42,451 nucleotides of DNA. It comes from a virus. The translations under genes and the position numbers were made by a program. This document shows positions 15,576 to 24,500 of the stretch, one piece after another. Under the pieces are notes generated by a model. That model saw only the letters and a program-made list of their open reading frames with translations, ran no database searches and was not told the origin of the DNA. The stretch lies in IMG/VR virus record IMGVR_UViG_3300046512_000212, positions 1-42,451 of that record; one strand, 5' to 3'. Numbering within the stretch: position 1 is the stretch's first letter; each line of letters opens with the position of its first letter.

Positions 15576-15621
15576 TCCGGCGGAACGCCCTGTTGAACCA
15601 ACTACACCAAAGGAGGCCTTT

Positions 15622-16392
15622 GTGGCCGACGGTCATACCGAAATCCAGGCGGGCGACACCGCCGCTGAAACCAACGACCAGCTGGTCCTGATCTCCGGGG
15701 AGTCGTCGACTGGCAAAAGCGCCAGCTTGAAGGACATCCGGAACCAATCCAGATGGGCCTACCTCAACTCCGAAGCCGGCAAGCGACTGCCGTTCAAGAA
15801 CCAGTTCATGAACATGCGGATCGAGGACCCCTACCAGGTCTGGGACGCCTTCGACGATGCGCTCGCCAACCCTCACCTGGTGGACGGCGCCATCATCGAC
15901 AGCCTCACCTTCCTGATGGACATGTTCGAGACTCAAAACATCATCGGGGCGGCCGATACGATGAAAGGTTGGAGCGGCTACCAGCAGTTCTTCAAGACGC
16001 TGATGCAGCAGAAGATCGTTGCCTTCGGCAAGCCCGTCATCATCACCGCCCACGTGAAGAAGGTCTACGTCGAGAGCAAGCTGGCCTTCGACACCTTCGT
16101 CCCGATCAAAGGGGCGCTAGCCAACAACGGTGTGGAAGCGTATTTCTCCACCGTGGTCTCCACCAAGAAAATGGGGATCAAGGAACTGGAACCGTACAAG
16201 TCGGACCTGCTCAACGTCACTGAAGAAGACATAGAGCTGGGCTACAAGCACGTTTTCCAGACACGGCCGACCAAGGATACGGTCGGAGAGCGGATCCGTT
16301 CGCCCATGGGCATGTTCACTCGTGAGCAGACCTTCATGGACAACAACGCTCAGGTCCTTCTGGACCACCTCCACAGGTTCTACAAAGCTTAA
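15622..16392 (+). CDS. RecA-like P-loop ATPase
   Basis: 256 residues, GTG start with AGGAGG (15611-15616) five bases upstream, the strongest ribosome binding site in the region. Walker A is GESSTGKS (residues 26-33) right after a strand LVLIS. Walker B ends in AIIDSLT with D93, and KPVIITAHVKK (about 139-149) is a sensor-like strand. This is the compact RecA/Sak4-like fold found in many phages, where such proteins help single-strand annealing or load onto SSB-coated DNA. The gene lies between primase and SSB, which supports a recombination or replication role. N4 has a gene of similar size at this place. Confidence 0.8.
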   Translation: MADGHTEIQAGDTAAETNDQLVLISGESSTGKSASLKDIRNQSRWAYLNSEAGKRLPFKNQFMNMRIEDPYQVWDAFDDALANPHLVDGAIIDSLTFLMDMFETQNIIGAADTMKGWSGYQQFFKTLMQQKIVAFGKPVIITAHVKKVYVESKLAFDTFVPIKGALANNGVEAYFSTVVSTKKMGIKELEPYKSDLLNVTEEDIELGYKHVFQTRPTKDTVGERIRSPMGMFTREQTFMDNNAQVLLDHLHRFYKA

Positions 16393-16420
16393 AAAACGAA
16401 CAAAGAGCCAGAACCAAAAT

Positions 16421-16429
16421 CATCCTGAA
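16421..16429 (+). promoter_or_regulatory. CATCCTGAA leader motif, copy 5
   Basis: Exact copy ending 15 bases before the SSB start. The gap between the RecA-like gene and SSB (16393-16444) is A-rich (runs of A at 16391-16396), unlike the GC-rich neighbourhood, and holds no hairpin. Confidence 0.5.
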
Positions 16430-16444
16430 AACGAAAGAAAAACT

Positions 16445-17245
16445 ATGAGCCTGTTCAAAAACCTCACCACCGAAGGCCTGGCCGACAACGAAGACCGTGC
16501 CGGCGGCGGCAACTTCGGCGCCCGCGAAACCGACGTCTACGGCGGCAAGATCAAGGTCGCCTACGCTGGTCAGTCGACCGGCGGCGCCCACAACGTGACC
16601 CTGCTGGTCGCCATGGCGGACGGCGGCGAATACCGCGAGACCGTCTACGTCACCAACAAGAAGGGCGAGAACTTCTTCCTGTCGAAGGACGCCAAGAACG
16701 CCGACGGCAGCCCCAAGAAGGTCGCCCTGCCCGGCTTCACCACGATCGACGACATCTGCCAGGTGTCGGCCGACAAGGTGCTGGCGGACATGGACACCGA
16801 AGAAAAAATCGTCAACATCTACGACTACGACGCCAAGAAGGAGCTGCCCAAGTCGGTGCAGGTCCTGACCGAGCTGACCGGCAAGGACGTCCTCCTGGGC
16901 ATCAAGAAGTCGCTCGTCAACAAGAGCGACAAGGTCGGCGACGAGTACGTGGCCAACGCCGAGACCCGCGAGGAAAACCACATCGAGAAGGTCTTCCATC
17001 CGACCCTGCGCGTCACCGTCGTCGAGGCCAAGAACACCAATCCGGGCGAGACCCCGGTCGCGGCCTTCATCGACACCTGGCTCGAAAAGCAGAAGGGCAA
17101 GACCCACGACAAGCGGACCATCAAGGACGGCAGCGCCGGCACCTCGGGTCGTCCCGGTCGTGCGGCCGCTGCCGGCGGTCCGCCCCAGGGCGGCGCTGCG
17201 ACGGCTCGTAAGAGCCTGTTCGGAAACCAGGCCGCCGCGGCTTAA
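16445..17245 (+). CDS. single-stranded DNA-binding protein, N4 gp45 type
   Basis: 266 residues from ATG 16445; an upstream in-frame ATG (16322) would overlap the RecA-like gene and is rejected. Length equals N4 SSB (about 265). The body is beta-rich with many Lys and aromatic residues (YGGKIKVAYAG, YRETVYVTNKKGENFFL). The tail from about 225 is Gly/Ala/Pro-rich and flexible, ending RKSLFGNQ plus four Ala, not the acidic DDDIPF tail of cellular SSBs. In N4 this protein binds single-stranded DNA for replication and recombination and its C-terminus also activates host RNA polymerase at late promoters. By position and size the same double role is plausible here. It probably has its own promoter, given the leader motif upstream. 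Confidence 0.8.
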   Translation: MSLFKNLTTEGLADNEDRAGGGNFGARETDVYGGKIKVAYAGQSTGGAHNVTLLVAMADGGEYRETVYVTNKKGENFFLSKDAKNADGSPKKVALPGFTTIDDICQVSADKVLADMDTEEKIVNIYDYDAKKELPKSVQVLTELTGKDVLLGIKKSLVNKSDKVGDEYVANAETREENHIEKVFHPTLRVTVVEAKNTNPGETPVAAFIDTWLEKQKGKTHDKRTIKDGSAGTSGRPGRAAAAGGPPQGGAATARKSLFGNQAAAA

Positions 17246-17274
17246 GTTGTACGCAGCTTAGGCGCAGTATAGAG

Positions 17275-17301
17275 TGGCCCCCGTATCCATTACGGGGGCC
17301 A
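17275..17301 (+). terminator. hairpin terminator after SSB
   Basis: TGGCCCCCGTA (17275-17285) is exactly complementary to TACGGGGGCCA (17291-17301), an 11-bp stem with a 5-base loop, followed by a short T-rich stretch (ATTTCTAT). Terminates SSB, or attenuates read-through to the next gene, whose ATG is 6 bases past the stem. Confidence 0.75.
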
Positions 17302-17306
17302 TTTCT

Positions 17307-17729
17307 ATGTGGATCGTCAATCTACCACTCGCTGTTCAACTATCCCCCAAGCGCTGGTGGATGATGAACCTGAACGTCTACCGCAATGCGGACTGGCGTA
17401 CACTGGCTGCAGCCAAAGTGGAGTTCACGGAACGGGTAACCCCCCTCCTCAAAGCCATCCCTAAACTGGATCGCGTCCTGATCGTCTACACCCTCTTCAC
17501 GAGGAACAAAGCGCTCGTGGATACGGCCAACATATGCACCGTAGTCGACAAGTTCTTCAGTGATGCCTTGGTTAAGGCCGGTAAACTTGAAGACGACAAC
17601 TGTAAGATCCTACCAATCATCGCTTTTAGATGGGGTGGGGTTGACAAGAACCATCCCAGGGTGGAAGCAAGCGTCCACTCAATCGGACCCAACACTGACA
17701 TATGCGTCACTGACGGTCTGCTAAGTTAG
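17307..17729 (+). CDS. RusA-like Holliday junction resolvase family protein
   Basis: 140 residues from ATG 17307; the in-frame GTG at 17274 lies inside the terminator stem and is unlikely. The central block VDTANICTVVDKFFSDAL followed by VKAGKLEDDN (residues 71-98) matches the RusA pattern 'DxDN...K...DAL...G...DD'. The first Asp (D72), N75, D81 and the DD pair (96-97) are present, but the second Asp of DxDN is Ala74 and the following Lys position is Thr. The catalytic site may therefore use D81 or be altered. RusA-type enzymes are dimeric nucleases that cut four-way DNA junctions, which would resolve replication and packaging intermediates. The ribosome binding site is poor. Confidence 0.55.
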   Translation: MWIVNLPLAVQLSPKRWWMMNLNVYRNADWRTLAAAKVEFTERVTPLLKAIPKLDRVLIVYTLFTRNKALVDTANICTVVDKFFSDALVKAGKLEDDNCKILPIIAFRWGGVDKNHPRVEASVHSIGPNTDICVTDGLLS

Positions 17730-17743
17730 AAAGAGAGACAGGT

Positions 17744-18328
17744 ATGAAAATCACCATCGTCGAGAGCGAGATCCAGGAAGCGATCCGCGCTCACATCGAA
17801 CGCCAGATCACCGTCAAGCCCGGCATGGCCATCACCATGGAAATCCGGGCCACCCGCGGCGACGACGGCTTCATCGCCAACATCGACATCTCGCCGGCCA
17901 AGGACGGCGCCATCCATCTCGGCCCGGAACCGACCGCCGAAAAGGTGACGGTTCCAGCCCCGCTCCCGGCCCCCGTCGAAGTCCAAGCCGAAGCCCCGGC
18001 CGCCATCCGTCCCCGGGTGACCCGCGCCAAGCTCACCGAAGTCCAGCCGACCGTCATCGAGCCGGCCAAGGATGAGACCCCGTTCGACGGCGGCGAGCCG
18101 ATGGTCGACAACAGCACGGAAGTGGCCGGCGACGGTGTCCGGGTCGATGAAGGCGACGCTCCGGAGCCGACCAAGTCGGTCTTCTCCAGCAAGGTCAACG
18201 AAGCTGCTGACGCGGCCGCTGCCGCCGACGACGGCGTTCAAGAAGTCGAAGGCTCGGCGCCCCTGAAGCGCTCGATCTTCGCCGGTCTGGCTCGTCCGAC
18301 CAACGATGCGGACGTCGCGGCCGCCTAA
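17744..18328 (+). CDS. unknown acidic protein with a flexible tail
   Basis: 194 residues, ATG with AGAGAGACAGG upstream. Residues 1-57 look like a small folded domain (helix ESEIQEAIRAHIERQI, then strands). From about residue 65 the protein is Pro/Ala/Glu-rich and probably disordered, with two short basic-hydrophobic motifs, TKSVFSS (about 145-151) and LKRSIFAGLA (about 174-183). These resemble the tail of the SSB two genes upstream (RKSLFGNQ). A shared binding partner is possible. The gene is 14 bases after the RusA-like gene. Family not recognised. Confidence 0.7.
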   Translation: MKITIVESEIQEAIRAHIERQITVKPGMAITMEIRATRGDDGFIANIDISPAKDGAIHLGPEPTAEKVTVPAPLPAPVEVQAEAPAAIRPRVTRAKLTEVQPTVIEPAKDETPFDGGEPMVDNSTEVAGDGVRVDEGDAPEPTKSVFSSKVNEAADAAAAADDGVQEVEGSAPLKRSIFAGLARPTNDADVAAA

Positions 18329-18334
18329 CCAGCG

Positions 18335-18508
18335 ATGCAGCTGGCCTTCAAGGGCCTACTGATTATGGCCGTCGCCGGTTTATTGGCGGCGGCCATTCTC
18401 ATTCTGGCCAAGTGGATCGCGGTTCTGGCCCTGACCACCATCGCCCTCGGAGCCCTATTTCTAGGGCTCCGACTCATCAGCCTCAGTCGAGCTGACCGAA
18501 GAGATTGA
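18335..18508 (+). CDS. small two-helix membrane protein
   Basis: 57 residues from ATG 18335, six bases after the previous stop, ending TGA 18506-18508. Nearly the whole protein is hydrophobic: two membrane helices (about residues 7-24 and 28-49, with AKW between) and a basic C-terminus (SRADRRD), so the tail should be cytoplasmic. It overlaps the end of the virion RNA polymerase gene by 26 bases in convergent orientation and contains a perfect 9-bp hairpin in its coding sequence. No good ribosome binding site is visible; coupling to the upstream gene is possible. It may be an early membrane effector. Coding status is supported by hydrophobic pattern only. Confidence 0.5.
   Translation: MQLAFKGLLIMAVAGLLAAAILILAKWIAVLALTTIALGALFLGLRLISLSRADRRD
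18449..18470. terminator. perfect hairpin at the convergent gene junction
   Basis: GGAGCCCTA (18449-18457), loop TTTC, and the exact complement TAGGGCTCC (18462-18470). It sits just past the end of the minus-strand polymerase gene (stop at 18483-18485) and near the end of the plus-strand unit, as expected for a bidirectional terminator between converging operons. No T-tract on either strand. Confidence 0.6.
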
Positions 18509-21500
18509 TCCAGGGGTTCATCTGTTCAGCCCGGAGACCCATCCCCGGACCGATGGACCAGCCCAGGCTTCCGTCAGCGACCATGGAAAGCAGGTTGTCC
18601 CCCACGACGGTCCCGACCGAGCCAATCAGAGGCGGAGCCGGGACCAGGGACACCAGCAGCACCTGGAGAGGGTTCTCCCGGAGAGCCGCCAGAGCGACCT
18701 TCACGGCCCGGACCTTGAAGCTGTAGAACCACAGCAGGCCTGACCGCTCAGCCGCCGATCGGAAACGACCAGGCAGACGATCGTAGTTGATGAACTCCTC
18801 GCCGATCGACGCCATGGCTTCAGCCTCGGCCATCTTCTTTTCCTGAACCAGGTGGTCGTAACGGATCGCCTTGGCCAGGAAGTCCCCGTACTCCATGGCC
18901 CGAGCCATACCCTGGAACAGGGCCGTGTCCTGGGTCACGATGCCGTAGCGGACCGCAGTCTTCAGGCCCTTAGGCAGCCTGTCGATCTTGTGTTCGATGT
19001 ACTCCGACAGCTTGCCCTCGTAGAGGCTCAGCTCTTCCTTTTCCAGGGAGCCTGCTTCCGAGATCGACGAGAACTCGCCGGCCTCGATCAGCGGCCAGAT
19101 CGACATGCGCTTGTTGGCGTCGGTGATCGACTGCAGCTCGGTGTTGATCTGGCGGACCCGAACGACGTTGTCGCCAGCCGCTCTCAGATCCGCTTCCAGC
19201 TCCAGTTGACGATGTCTACGGGTCACGTAGGCATTGGTCTCCGACAGCTTCTTGGGCATGTCCCGGACGATCCGCTTGAGGTGAACACCTCGCGAGGTCA
19301 GCTGGTAGATGTTGGCCACGAAGTTGGAGACCGGAACCACGACAGACCGCACGACGATAGTCTGGCGAGCTTCGCTGACCAGGTTTTGAGTGAACTTCTC
19401 GGCGATCACCAGGTTGCGATAGGCGTCCTTGCCGAAGATCCCGACAGCCAATTTGCGGGTTACCTCGATCACCTCAGGCGGGAGCCTGGTGTTCCCGGTC
19501 CAGGCATCACCCAGCGAGGCCTCACGGTAGCCCACAGCGTCGTTGACCATGTCCTTGCGGATCATGAAGCCGTCGCCGCCGAAGGTCTGACGAATGTGAT
19601 CCAGAGCATCGGGCGTGAAGAGGCTGACGGCGTCGGCCAGGACCGGGTCGGTCTTGAGAAACGCCTTGTCGAGCAGGTTCACGAACTCGCCGTCCCGACC
19701 GTCCGCCTTGCCGGCCGTCCAGGTCAGGTGGAGCTGCTCGACCAGCTTCTTGTTGAACTTGTCGGCCATGACCTCCTCGATCTGACGACCCCGCCACACG
19801 CCGATCATCCGAGCCAGGTGGGTATCCCTGTTCAGGAGCTCTTCCTGCTTGGGATCCACACCACGCTCAAAGGCGGTGACGTTGCCTTGGGCGTCGAAGA
19901 CCGGGACCAGGTCCTCTCCGGTCTGGGAGGCACCGGCGGAACCCAGGTTGAGGATGGTGCGGATCTTCTTGGGGTCTTGGATCCGACCAGCGGTCATGAC
20001 CCCGTCATGGGTGAACCCGGTCACCGGATCCACACCCGAAGAGGTTTGACGGACGTTCTGCATGATGCCGGCCGCGAACGAGGACCGGCTGGACAGCGGG
20101 GCGTAGTAGTAGCCCTTCTTCGCAGCCAGCTCGGCGGTCGAGCCTTTGTAATCGCCCTGGCGCTTGAACCCCATCATCTCCAGGCGGTTACGCTCGCTGT
20201 CTTCGGCCACGATCAGCTGGACGCCCTGCTGAGCGGACGAGGGGATGTAGCCCTTGTAGTGGTTGGCCTTGGCCACATCCGAGATCAGCTTTTCCTGCTC
20301 AGAAGCTCGCTGCCCTGCCAGGTATTCCAGGGTGTAGGTCAGGCCAGCAGCCTCTTCCCGAACCAACTTGGTCAGGGTTTCCTTGGCCTGGGCGCCCAAG
20401 CTGTCGACGGCGTAGAGCGTGACCAGCTGGTCAACGGCTTCGACCAGCTTGGCGGACGGCCTGGTGCTTTGACCCATGCCGAACAGGCCAGCCACGGCCA
20501 CAGCGTTCCGCTGCAGGTGATGGCCCTTGGTTCCGGTGTTTAGGTACTCGGCCAGCTGCCTGGCCTTGGGCTCCATCAGCTTCCAGGCCTTGGACCCGGC
20601 CTGCTGTTCCACCAGGTCTTCAAGTCGACGGATCTCTCCCGATCGGCGACCAGGGTCAGCCAGAAGCTTCAAGATATCCTCGACCGAGTGCCCCTCTCTC
20701 AGAACCGTCAGATCGGTCTTGGCCAGCCCCTGGAACAGGTGGCTCCACTGATCCTTTGACAGGTCCTGGCTGAACTTTGAGGCAAGCAGGTTGGGCACGT
20801 ATTCCCGGGCCTGCTGGCGAACCTGTTGAACAAACGACCGGACCGGCTTGATCATGTCGAAGACCGAGGAGTTGCTCTCCGTGCGCCCGACCAGGTCGCT
20901 CAGGAACACCTGGGCCGGCTCCCACAGCTTGGAGGCGTTGGCCAGCGACACCCAGCTCTCGGCGAGGATCTTGCTCTCGTCGGCGTTGACGATCGCCAAG
21001 ATGCCCTTGCCGGTCTCCATCAGGCCCTTGATCGCCTTGTTGCTGGTCTTGGATTGGGCGTCCTTCAGCTTGTCGATGCCCTTCTTGGTGACGTCCTGCA
21101 CCACGTTCACGACCATATCGTTGGCGCTGTCGATGTAGCGAGCCACCGGATTGGCGATCTGCGAGGCAGCGTTTTCCTGCTCCTCCAAGTTGGACGCCAG
21201 ACGATCCGTCAGAGCATCCAGGGCGACTTGAATGTTGCGCTTGTTGCGCCCCTCCCCGCTGATCAGGCGAGACAGCAGGTCCATCAGGCTGTTGCCGTGA
21301 TTGGTCAGGATGTTGTCCAAGCTATCGCCGGACTTCCGATCAGCCTTAGGCAGGTCCAGCGTGGCCAGCACACCGCGGAACTCGTCGTTCACCATGGCCA
21401 GGGCCAAGAACGCCGGCAGCAAGGTCGAACGATCTTGGCCGTCACGCTGCACGATCGACTTGCCGTCCAAGGTGCCCCGCAGAGCAGCCAGTTTACGCAG

Positions 21501-24500
21501 GGCCTTGGCCTCTTCGGGCTGCGTCGGGAACTCGCCGGCAAAGTGTCGAGTATCCAGCACCTTGTTGACATGGGCGTAGAGCTCTTGCACCCGGCCCAAA
21601 GCAGACGGATCCAGCTTCGCCTGCGTGGCGAACACCGACATCAGCATAGTGAAGGCCGTCTTCTCCTGAGTGTTCATGGAGAAGCCAGCTTCAATGAACG
21701 ACAAGGCCGTCTTGTTGCCGATAGTGGCGAAGGTCTTGTTGATGTTGCTCTGAAGGACCAGACGTTCAGCGGCGTCAGGTTGTTCTTTAACCAGGTTGGC
21801 GATCTTCTTGACCAGTCGCTTATGGATTTCAACCAGACGATCGCTCTGGCCGTAGGCCATGGATTGGAAACGAGCGAGGGTCGAAGCCCGAGCTTGCAAC
21901 GTCGGAGAGGTGTTGATCAGCACCGAGGCGTTGAACCTCAGAGCCGAGTACATATCCGACCGGACCATCGGGGACATCTTGCGACCCCAGATCAGGTTCT
22001 TCAGGGCCACCAGCACCCGCTTCACCACCCGGGCAAAGGGGTTATCCACCTTGGTCCCTTGGGCGAGCTTGATCAGGTCCTGGTTGGACAGGTTCCAGGC
22101 CAGGAACTCATCCAGGGCGGCAGCCTGGTTCTCAGCCGACGATCGGCCGGCGTCGCTCTGTTCAGCCCGGACCTGGTTGAGGGCGTTGACGTAGGCCTGG
22201 CGCTGTTCGGCGCCCATCCCAGACAGATCGTCCTCCTGGTTCATCCACTGCGACAGCAGCGTCTCCAGGTGGGTGACAGTTTCTGACACCTCCGGAGAGG
22301 TCTCGCCTTGATAGTGGTCGAGGATCTTCTCGGTCACCGAGGCGTGCAGCAGTTCGTGCAGCAGCGTCTCGGTCTCGCCGGTCAGCAGGTAGATCCGCTG
22401 TTGGCTAAGGGCGGTATAGCCCTTCAGGATCTGTCCGGGACGGCCGTAGTGGGGCGTTTGCCCCTTTTCCAGGGCGTAGGCAGCCAGCTCCTCTTTCGAG
22501 CCTTGTACGACCTCCCAGCCGCTCTTCTGGAGAGAACGAGCGATTTCCCTCAGCAGGTTCTTCTGCTCGGCCGGGATCTTCAGGCCCTGGACCAACTTGG
22601 TCAGGCCGCTGGCCGGGGTGACCACCACGGTGCTCTTGGCTTCCTGGGCCTCAGATTTCTCCGCGGGCGGAGAAATCTTCGCGTCCTTCGTGCTGGCTTC
22701 AGCCTTGGGGTTGCGGATGGCTTCGAGCTTTTGCTCCATCAGCTCGTTGAGCCGGTGAGCGATCTCAACGTCGCTCTTGCCCTCCAGGCTTTCGCCCTTG
22801 GCCTGGAACGGCGCTTCAGCCGAGGCCATGTGGTCCACCGACATCTCGACTTCGGACAGGGCTTCGTGCCTGGCCTGAGCGGTCTGGGTCAGCGCTTCCA
22901 GGGTCGAACCAATCTGACGAACCCGGGCTGCGAGCTCCTGCTCGGACACGCCTTCGCGTTCCTTGGTGCTGAACAGGGCACGCTTGAGGGCCTCGACCTG
23001 GGCTTCGGGCATGTCGACGAACGAGGCATTCTGCAGGAACGTCTGGAACGAGGCGTTGACGGCCGACAGGGGGTTGTTCCCCCAGGCCTCGTGGACCGAC
23101 TGGTTCACCTTCACAGCGTCTTCGTCCAGGGTGTCCAGCTTCAGGTGGACACCGTCGAACACCTTCAGCGTGCCCTTGGGGGCGCCGGCCATGGTGGAGA
23201 TGTTCTGCATCATCTGCCCGTCACCAGGACCGATGACCATGTACGGGATACCAGCGACGCCGGCATCCTTGGGGCCGTAGACGTAGCCGGGCGTGGACAG
23301 ATCATCATCCAGGCTCTTGGCGAACACCGAGGTCTTGACGTCGGCGTTCTCGGACCCGGCCACAAAGAAGGTCTGGGTGCCGGTCTCGACCAACGGGCTC
23401 ATGCCCTTCAGTTGGGCATAGATGGCGTCCAGCTCGGCCTGGCTCAGGAAAGCCGTCCGATCCTCTTTCGACTTCTCAGCCAGCTTGGCTTCCACCATGG
23501 CCTTGAAGGCGTGTTCGAGGAAGATCGACTGGACCTGGACAGCTTCACGGAGCGAGGTCCGACCTTCTTGGGTGTCGGAGATCGTCGCCTCGATCGCATC
23601 CCGAAGCGGGGTTACGAAGAGGTGCAGGACGTTCTGGCGCAGATTGTCCAGCTGCTCACCGCTTAGGGTGTAGTCCTGATCGGTCGAGCCCTTGGCCGGT
23701 GCCGGCGAAACGGTCTGGGCATAGAGGCCCTCCTTGCCGGGACGGACCACCGTGCTGGTCAGGCCGTTCATCAGCTCCCGGAGCTCATCGGCCCGGTTGG
23801 GTTGCCCTTGGGCGGACTTGGTCAGCTCTTCGTAGAAGGCTGCGGTGATCGCACCGGTGACCTTGTCGGCGATGCCCATCACGCCGGAGCCATAGATGGT
23901 CACCGTCAGCGGGTTCTTGGCCATGCCACGGCCGACTACTAGGATGTTGCCATCGAATGAGACGTCAGGCCCCAAAAGGGCATCCATGGTGGTCAGCAGG
24001 CGATCCAGCTGACGAGCCAGATTAGGGTCCTGCGAGAGCTTTGCGGCGTGCCGGCCCATCATCAGCTCGAAGGCATCGGTGGCGGCCTGATACAAATCTC
24101 GAGCTTGCTCTCCGCCCTGGGCGACGAACTTGTTGACAGTCATGTCCCGCGAACCAAGGAACAGACCGCCCTTGGCCACCAGCTGAACCCAACGATCGCT
24201 GAAAGAGCCGGTCGAGATGTGGACCAGGGCGTTGATCGGTCCGTCGGTCACGCCATCGGCTTCGACGTAGAGGTCGGTCGTGAAGGCCTTCTTTTCCGAG
24301 ACCGTGGCCTTGTTGAAGCGGACCAGCTCCATAGCGGCGTGAACGGCAGACACCGACAGCTTGTCGCCGAAGGCCGACTTCAGCGTGTCGACCAGATCTT
24401 CCGACTCCACCTTGCCCGAACCAAGGGCTTCCATGGCGGAGGCGAACTCGCCTTGAGCTAGGCCTTTGGCCTTCTCAACCGAGACAGAGCGGGGCTGCTT

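Noticed and set aside
15590-15615. A tRNA-like D-arm (TGTAGTTGGTT) on the minus strand before the RecA-like gene
   Set aside because: No anticodon arm with a 7-base loop, no T-arm and no acceptor stem can be formed around it.
18435-18475. The hairpin at 18449-18470 as evidence against the 57-residue gene
   Set aside because: Terminator stems can overlap the last codons of a gene; the hydrophobic pattern is strong enough to keep the gene at moderate confidence.
23080-23100. VHEAWG in the giant polymerase as motif C with Glu replacing the catalytic Asp
   Set aside because: The strand-turn-strand KVFDGVH just before it (D1874) fits motif C better; VHEAWG is probably in the helix that follows.
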